13,714 bases of DNA from the NCBI GenBank assembly GCA_003023485.1, contig PXSG01000061.1, positions 1 through 13,714 of the forward strand. Direction: 5' to 3'. Below, piece by piece: positions 8,904 through 13,714 of the stretch (positions within the stretch are counted from its first letter, which is position 1; each line of letters begins with the position of its first letter). Under the pieces are notes generated by a model that did not search any database, had not been told where the DNA came from, and worked only from the letters and a program-made list of their open reading frames with translations. Source of the stretch: Halobacteriales archaeon SW_10_68_16. GTDB taxonomy: Archaea; Halobacteriota; Halobacteria; Halobacteriales; Haloarculaceae. The translations under genes were made by a program, and so were the position numbers.

Positions 8904-9223
8904 AGGTCATCGTCGCAGGCACGGACGACCACGACGTCGCCGCCGCAATCACGGCCGAAGGGCATACCGTCGAGCGCGTCGACATCGCAAATCGCCCGGC
9001 TCTGGAGAATGCCGGGGTCCACGACGCCGCCGTTCTCGTGTTGACCGAGGTCCAGCAGGCCACCTCCATTCCTGTGGCGAAGGATCTCAACGGCAATCTG
9101 CGCGTGGTGGTCTACGCCGACGGGTCGCTCCCGGATTTCGCGCGCGGCCAGGCCGACCTGGTCGTGGACCCCGATCTGATCGACCCCGGGACGGTCGCCG
9201 AGGAACTCCAGTCGCGAACTTAG
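8900..9223 (+). CDS. Small Rossmann-like protein of the pyrG-guaAb operon, function unknown (107 aa)
   Basis: It opens [17 protein letters not shown] and continues G-H-T-V-E-R-V-D-I, a beta-alpha-beta start like that of NAD(P)-binding or TrkA-N domains, though the glycine motif is incomplete (G-T-D-D-H rather than G-x-G-x-x-G). Hydrophobic strands at about 44-49 (A-V-L-V-L-T) and 88-93 (R-V-V-V-Y-A) alternate with helices, as in a single Rossmann or receiver-like fold. The ATG overlaps the guaAb stop (ATGA), tying it to nucleotide synthesis. From memory, proteins of this size next to haloarchaeal guaA/pyrG are carried as a domain of unknown function and sometimes labelled 'CTP synthetase', which the sequence does not justify. 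The 3' end overlaps the convergent hydrolase gene by four bases. Confidence 0.8.
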   Translation: MKVIVAGTDDHDVAAAITAEGHTVERVDIANRPALENAGVHDAAVLVLTEVQQATSIPVAKDLNGNLRVVVYADGSLPDFARGQADLVVDPDLIDPGTVAEELQSRT

Positions 9224-9900
9224 TCGTTCGCCCGCAGTTCGTCAGCACACGTCCGAAAGCGCTCCCGGCCGCCGGTCACGACAGGCGAGCCGTGGCCGGG
9301 ACAAGCAATCTCGAAGGCGGGCGCGCGGTCTGCGAACGCGACGACGCTCTCGCGGGCGCGGCCGTCGTCGGCGTTCAGAAAGCGGGGCGGCACTGCGAAG
9401 GCGCCGTCGCGCTCGCGGACGAGATCGCCCAGCAACGCCACCTCCAGTTCTTCGTGGACGAAGCTCGTGTGTCCCGGCGTGTGACCCGGCGTGTGGTAGG
9501 CGGTGAATCCGCCGACGGTGTCGCCGTCGATGACCGTCTCCACGGGCAGGTCGGACCCACCTCCGACCAGTCCCGTGACCTGCTGGAGCGTCCGTTTCGG
9601 GTTGCCCCAGGTTGGCCGTCGTCGTCCCGAGAGGTAGGGTTCGTCCTCGACGCCGACGTAGACGGTGGCATCCAGGTCCCGGAGGCCGAGGCTGCCGACG
9701 TGGTCGAAGTCGGCGTGCGTGACGAGAACGCGGTCGACCGCTGCGGGTGAGCCGGCGACAGTTTCGAGGCCACGTGCGAGACGGCGTCGGTGCCAGGGCA
9801 TCCCGGCGTCGACGAGCGTGTAGCCGTCCTCCTCGACGAGGTAGGCGTTGACGCCCTGGAGGTCGAACCACCACACGCCGTCTGCCAGTCGGGTGACCAT
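9220..9900 (-). CDS. Metallo-beta-lactamase-fold hydrolase (226 aa)
   Basis: Seen: the core metal motif T-H62-A-D64-F-D66-H67, the second His in P-G-H-T-P-G-H144-T (His140/His144), Asp159 in L-L-G-D-L-V and the final His203 in C-P-G-H-G. This is the full set for a dinuclear hydrolase except that the usual H-x-H-x-D-H reads H-x-D-x-D-H. Members include glyoxalase II, lactonases and thioesterases; the substrate is not clear. The start M-V-T-R-L-A-D-G-V-W-W is preferred to the longer frame (A of ATG at 10095), whose extra 65 residues are Arg/Ala-rich, unlike a halophilic protein, and would run across the divergent trpB start. The stop codon overlaps the end of the convergent nucleotide operon (9220-9223). 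A weak TATA-like CTATGT lies near 9924-9929. Confidence 0.85.
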   Translation of the reverse strand: MVTRLADGVWWFDLQGVNAYLVEEDGYTLVDAGMPWHRRRLARGLETVAGSPAAVDRVLVTHADFDHVGSLGLRDLDATVYVGVEDEPYLSGRRRPTWGNPKRTLQQVTGLVGGGSDLPVETVIDGDTVGGFTAYHTPGHTPGHTSFVHEELEVALLGDLVRERDGAFAVPPRFLNADDGRARESVVAFADRAPAFEIACPGHGSPVVTGGRERFRTCADELRAND

Positions 9901-9949
9901 GTCCACGGTAAGGGCCAGGCCGCACATAGGCCCGCGGATTCGAAACAGG

Positions 9950-9965
9950 GGCTTCCGGAGAAGCC
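9950..9965. promoter_or_regulatory. Hairpin or operator candidate between the MBL gene and trpB
   Basis: GGCTTC-CGGA-GAAGCC is a perfect 6-bp inverted repeat with a 4-base spacer in the 119-base divergent gap, 50-65 bases upstream of the MBL start and a similar distance before trpB. It could be a shared operator. No known factor site was recognised. Confidence 0.35.
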
Positions 9966-9997
9966 GATAGTTCAACTGTGCGAACAGAATCGCCAAC

Positions 9998-10005
9998 AGC
10001 TTAGT
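9998..10005 (+). promoter_or_regulatory. Possible TATA-like element for trpB
   Basis: AGCTTAGT, centred about 27 bases before an ATG at 10029. It is a poor match to the consensus, but the spacing fits a leaderless start at the second Met of the trpB frame rather than at 10020. Confidence 0.3.
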
Positions 10006-10019
10006 GCCCCCGGTGCGAG

Positions 10020-11185
<1,166 letters not shown>

Positions 11186-11189
<4 letters not shown>

Positions 11190-11812
11190 CCCCCGAGGAG
11201 TCGGTCGCCGGCCTGACCGTCGGCGAGTTGCTGGCGGGCGTCGCCTCCCGCGAGGTCACACCCAGCGGCGGCGCCGTCGCTGCCGTCGGGGGTGCGGCCG
11301 GCGCGGCGCTGTGCGAGATGACCTGTATTCACACGCTGGCCGGGGTAGACGACCCGGACGACTCCCGGATTGCCGACCTCGGGGAAGCCGAGGACGATCT
11401 GGCCGAGGGCCGCGCGGACCTGCTCGCCCTCGCCGACGAGGACGTGGCGGCCGTCGAAGCGTTACAGGAGGCGTTCGCCGACGCCGACTCCATCCACGAC
11501 GAACCGGTCCAGCGGGCTGCCGAGCGCGCGACCGAGGTGCCACTGGAGACGGCCGGCGCCTGCCACGGAGTGCTCGAATCCGCGGTGGTCGCGACCGACG
11601 CCGGCGAGCCCAACGCCGTCCCGGACGCCGGGACCGGGGGGTCGCTCGCCCACGCCGGGCTCCGGGCGGGCGTCTGGACAGCGCGGAGCAACCTCCCGGT
11701 GCTCGACGACGAAGGATTCGTGGCCGACGCACGCGAGCGGGCCGACGACCTGGAGAGCGCGGGTGCGCATCGCATCGACGACGTTGCCGCCAACGTCCGC
11801 GAGACGTGGTGA
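11186..11812 (+). CDS. Formimidoyltetrahydrofolate cyclodeaminase-like protein (FTCD_C/FchA family, 208 aa)
   Basis: The start is GTG, whose last two bases plus the next A form the trpB stop (GTGA overlap); no ATG exists near the family start, so translational coupling to trpB is likely. Seen: L-T-V-G-E-L-L-A-G-V-A-S-R-E-V-T-P-S-G-G-A-V-A-A-V-G-G-A-A-and on at about 9-40, matching the family signature F-L-x-x-L-A-S-x-x-P-x-P-G-G-G-S-V-A-A; the rest is helical, as in the all-alpha cyclodeaminase fold. It has the length of a free-standing domain, not the bifunctional FTCD. Known: the family releases ammonia from 5-formimino-THF to give 5,10-methenyl-THF. The first glycine of the P-G-G-G loop is Ser here, so activity is likely but unproven. 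Why it is coupled to trpB is unclear; both touch serine/one-carbon supply. The family call is fairly sure, the reaction less so. Confidence 0.8.
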
Positions 11813-11873
11813 CCGAGCGGAGCGGGGAACGACGAGTTCCGGGCGAACTGGGCGCTGTTTGCCGCCCTGCGTA

Positions 11874-11881
11874 ACGTTTTC
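11874..11881 (+). promoter_or_regulatory. Possible TATA-like element for the zinc-finger gene
   Basis: ACGTTTTC, centred about 28 bases before the ATG at 11906, the leaderless spacing. It is a weak consensus match in an otherwise G/C-rich gap. Confidence 0.35.
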
Positions 11882-11886
11882 AGCGG

Positions 11887-11906
11887 TACCTCCCGTATCA
11901 GAGGTA
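11887..11906 (+). promoter_or_regulatory. Small inverted repeat at the start codon of the zinc-finger gene
   Basis: TACCTC (11887-11892) pairs with GAGGTA (11901-11906) across an 8-base loop; the last base of the second arm is the A of the start codon. GAGG directly against the ATG is too close to act as a Shine-Dalgarno site. It could be an operator just upstream of the transcription start. Confidence 0.3.
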
Positions 11907-12127
11907 TGTCCACGACTGTCGCGACGCCCGACGCGGACGAGACGTGCGCTTACTGCGAGTCGCGGATCTTCGACCATGACCCGATCTGCGTCCGTGACTG
12001 CGAGGACGGATGTGGTTCGCCCGTGTACTTCTGTAACTACGCCTGCCTGTCGGCGTACGTCGACGAGAACGACCTCACGACGGGCGACGCCTGCGAGTGG
12101 AACCCCGACGGGAGCGGCTGCTGCTAG
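11906..12127 (+). CDS. Haloarchaeal mini zinc-finger protein, ten cysteines (73 aa)
   Basis: Seen: Cys at 14, 17, 28, 32, 36, 43, 47, 63, 72 and 73. The pairs C14-x2-C17 and Y-F-C43-N-Y-A-C47 give the arrangement C-x-x-C ... F-C-x3-C of small TRASH/MYM-like treble-clef zinc ribbons; the remaining six cysteines, including a terminal G-S-G-C-C, could hold a second metal or form a reactive thiol pair. Haloarchaeal proteins are usually poor in cysteine, so this density is striking. Such one-domain zinc microproteins are abundant in haloarchaea, and some affect biofilm or motility, but this family's role is unknown. It stands alone with its own promoter candidate and converges with tmk. Confidence 0.85.
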   Translation: MSTTVATPDADETCAYCESRIFDHDPICVRDCEDGCGSPVYFCNYACLSAYVDENDLTTGDACEWNPDGSGCC

Positions 12128-12181
12128 TCGGCCCTGCCGGATGGTGGGGAACGCACTGGCGGTGTCACAGCCGAGGCCGCA

Positions 12182-12772
12182 CTACGCGTCGAGGAGTGAC
12201 TCGACGTGTTCGCGCACGTCCGCACGCACAACTGGGGCCTCGCGCGTGGCATCGACGCGGACGAACCGGTCCGGTTCCGCGGCGACGAGACGCTCGTAGT
12301 TCTCCCGAACACTCATCAGGTACTCGGCAGTCTCGAACTTGTTGGTGGCGCCGCTGCGCTCGGCGGCCGTCTCGGGGTCGACGTCGAGGTAGATGGTCGC
12401 GTCGGGCGGGCGGGTCCAGGGCTGGTGGACCTCGCGGACGAACGCGACCGGGTCCTCGAACCGGCCTGCCAGCGAGACGCCCTGGTAGGCGTACCGGGAG
12501 TCGGAGTAGCGATCCGAGACGACGACCCGGTCGCGTTCCAGGGCCGGACGCACGGTGTCCGCGAGGTGGGCAGCGTGGTCGGCCGTGTAGAGGAACAACT
12601 CCGCGAGCGGGTCGGCCTCCGGGTCCCCGATAGATCGGTCGACGGCCTCCCCGTACCAGGTGTCGGTCGGCTCGCGCGTGAACACTGCGTCCGCGAGTGC
12701 GTCGGCATCCCGAAGTGCCTCGACGCAGGTGGTCTTCCCTGCCCCGTCGAGTCCCTCCAGCGTGACGAGCAT
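12182..12772 (-). CDS. tmk: Thymidylate kinase (196 aa)
   Basis: It phosphorylates dTMP to dTDP for DNA synthesis. Seen: Walker [11 protein letters not shown] at 6-15, T-R-E-P at 32-35, the D-R-Y motif in [13 protein letters not shown] at 86-98, and Y-L-D-V-D-P-E-T-A at 128-136, followed by the LID region with R-S-G-A-T-N-K-F-E. All are standard for the TMPK family, and the length is normal. The start at [13 protein letters not shown] is chosen because upstream in-frame Met (A of ATG at 12850) would add 26 residues ahead of the first beta strand. A TATA-like CCTAAC lies about 28 bases upstream, again leaderless. It converges with the zinc-finger gene (54-base gap) and is divergent from the restriction-like gene on the right. 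Confidence 0.95.
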   Translation of the reverse strand: MLVTLEGLDGAGKTTCVEALRDADALADAVFTREPTDTWYGEAVDRSIGDPEADPLAELFLYTADHAAHLADTVRPALERDRVVVSDRYSDSRYAYQGVSLAGRFEDPVAFVREVHQPWTRPPDATIYLDVDPETAAERSGATNKFETAEYLMSVRENYERLVAAEPDRFVRVDATREAPVVRADVREHVESLLDA

Positions 12773-12782
12773 ACCGTTCCCT

Positions 12783-12834
12783 CGGGACACCGTCACGTTA
12801 GGGCTTCGATCGTTCGTACTCGATAGGTGTCCCG
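12783..12834. promoter_or_regulatory. 9-bp perfect inverted repeat around the tmk promoter
   Basis: CGGGACACC at 12783-12791 and GGTGTCCCG at 12826-12834 are exact reverse complements, 34 bases apart, and bracket the TATA-like element of tmk (CCTAAC on minus, 12798-12803). It may be a paired operator or the footprint of an excised element at the edge of the A/T-richer region. Confidence 0.35.
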
Positions 12835-12897
12835 GTCTCTCGTCACTCAACGGTTACCTTCATAACACAGTCGGATCAATGCTGTTCTATCTAACCA

Positions 12898-13714
12898 ATG
12901 TCTGCTGAGGGGATAAAAACCGAGTTCGACTTCTCCGAATTCGAGACTGAGGTCACGGAAGCGGACGAGAATCGAGTCCTCGAAGCGATTGCGGAGAGTA
13001 TCGACCGGCTCCGTGACCAGATCGACGACGACACGCTCGATGAGGTATTCCGAGCCGAGCCGGGCCGGTACACCATGCGGTCCGACTTCACCCGTGACCA
13101 ACTCGATCCGGAACCACTAACGAAGAATCGGGTTATCGAACCGCTTCTGGATGTCCTTGAATACGACGGCTACGGATACGAAGCCGGCGGGTTCTCCGAC
13201 GAACGGGGAGAGCAGGCCGACTACGCTGTTTCGCTCCGAGACATCGACAGTGTGGATTCAACTCGGCTACTGATCGAGGCAGAACCAATCAACAAGGTGC
13301 TGGAGGACCGAGGACATGGCCTCGATCAGGTGAAATCATGGCTGAGCCAGCGAGAGTTCGAGTCTGACTTCGGGTTCGCTACCGATGGAGTCCGGTGGAT
13401 CTTCGTCCGATACGATCCCGATTCCTACACCCACAACATCATCGAATCCGTCGATCTTCAGCCTGTCTTTCTCGCCCTGTTCGAGAACGCAACAACCGGA
13501 CAGGAATCTCCGACATCGGTCGTCTCCGACGAACAGCGTGAACTCGTGGCGAGACTGCTCCGGACGTTCGAGTACGGGAACTTCGTGTCGATTATCGACG
13601 AGGCACGGGAAGTCATCAAGCGCAAGCAGGAGGCGATTACCGACGAGTTCTACGATGATTACATTCAGGTGATATTCGGTGTCGAAGACGGCTCCGACGA
13701 CCGCCGTCGCGGGC
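12898..13714 (+). CDS. N-terminal part of a large restriction-modification-like protein with an HsdR_N-type nuclease domain (3'-truncated by the window)
   Basis: Open from ATG to the window edge, 272 residues, with an in-frame TAA two codons before the ATG fixing the start. Seen: a helical head; then K-N-R-V-I-E-P-L-L-D-V-L-E-Y (76-89), D-E-R-G-E-Q-A-D108-Y-A-V, L-L-I-E127-A-E129-P, Q144-V-K-S-W148 and G-V-R-W-I-F-V-R. The order beta-D ... E-x-(K) ... Q-x3-aromatic is that of the type I restriction HsdR N-terminal PD-(D/E)XK domain, also found at the front of Eco57I-type (type IIG) methylase-nuclease proteins. Odd: the catalytic Lys position is Glu129. The C-terminal part seen (205-260) is a charged helical linker, so methylase or other domains would come next, outside the window. 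Codons are visibly A/T-richer than in the other genes. A TATA-like TTCATAA is at 12859-12865. Defence function is inferred. Confidence 0.7.
   Translation, partial: MSAEGIKTEFDFSEFETEVTEADENRVLEAIAESIDRLRDQIDDDTLDEVFRAEPGRYTMRSDFTRDQLDPEPLTKNRVIEPLLDVLEYDGYGYEAGGFSDERGEQADYAVSLRDIDSVDSTRLLIEAEPINKVLEDRGHGLDQVKSWLSQREFESDFGFATDGVRWIFVRYDPDSYTHNIIESVDLQPVFLALFENATTGQESPTSVVSDEQRELVARLLRTFEYGNFVSIIDEAREVIKRKQEAITDEFYDDYIQVIFGVEDGSDDRRRG

Overview
The window is chromosomal DNA from a halophilic archaeon (class Halobacteria); the genus cannot be fixed from sequence alone. The evidence is high GC with strong third-position G/C, very acidic predicted proteins, an archaeal-type threonyl-tRNA synthetase with a D-aminoacyl-tRNA-deacylase-like N-terminus, a split (two-subunit) GMP synthase, and several genes whose start codon lies about 27 bases from a TATA-like element with no Shine-Dalgarno sequence, i.e. 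leaderless transcripts.

Layout. Bases 2-178 hold the C-terminal end of a beta-helix surface protein that enters from the left. A minus-strand block follows (read right to left): PspA/IM30-like membrane-stress protein, threonyl-tRNA synthetase, a UspA-type stress protein, and a GCS2-family glutamate-cysteine ligase-like enzyme whose ATG abuts the usp stop codon. A serine alpha/beta hydrolase is divergent from pspA and appears to share one symmetric promoter with it. The hydrolase then converges with an AbrB-type regulator; between them lies a ~105-bp element with perfect inverted termini and flanking TA, a MITE candidate.

Next comes a tightly packed plus-strand nucleotide operon: pyrG (CTP synthase), guaAb (ATP-pyrophosphatase subunit of GMP synthase) and a small Rossmann-like protein, joined by overlapping stop/start codons. 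A metallo-beta-lactamase-fold hydrolase converges on it with a 4-base overlap. Divergent from that is a stand-alone trpB with an unusual Cys at the PLP-N1 position, followed, via a GTGA overlap, by a formiminotransferase-cyclodeaminase (FTCD_C) domain protein. A ten-cysteine mini zinc-finger protein and a convergent thymidylate kinase close the core region.

From about base 12,850 the composition becomes visibly more A/T-rich, and the last gene, truncated by the right edge, starts with a type I restriction HsdR-like PD-(D/E)XK domain with an altered motif. It probably marks the edge of an accessory or defence island, which is the likeliest place for a new system, although most of it lies outside this window. 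No tRNA, rRNA, CRISPR array or intact transposase was seen. All function calls come from motif recognition by eye; no database search was run.
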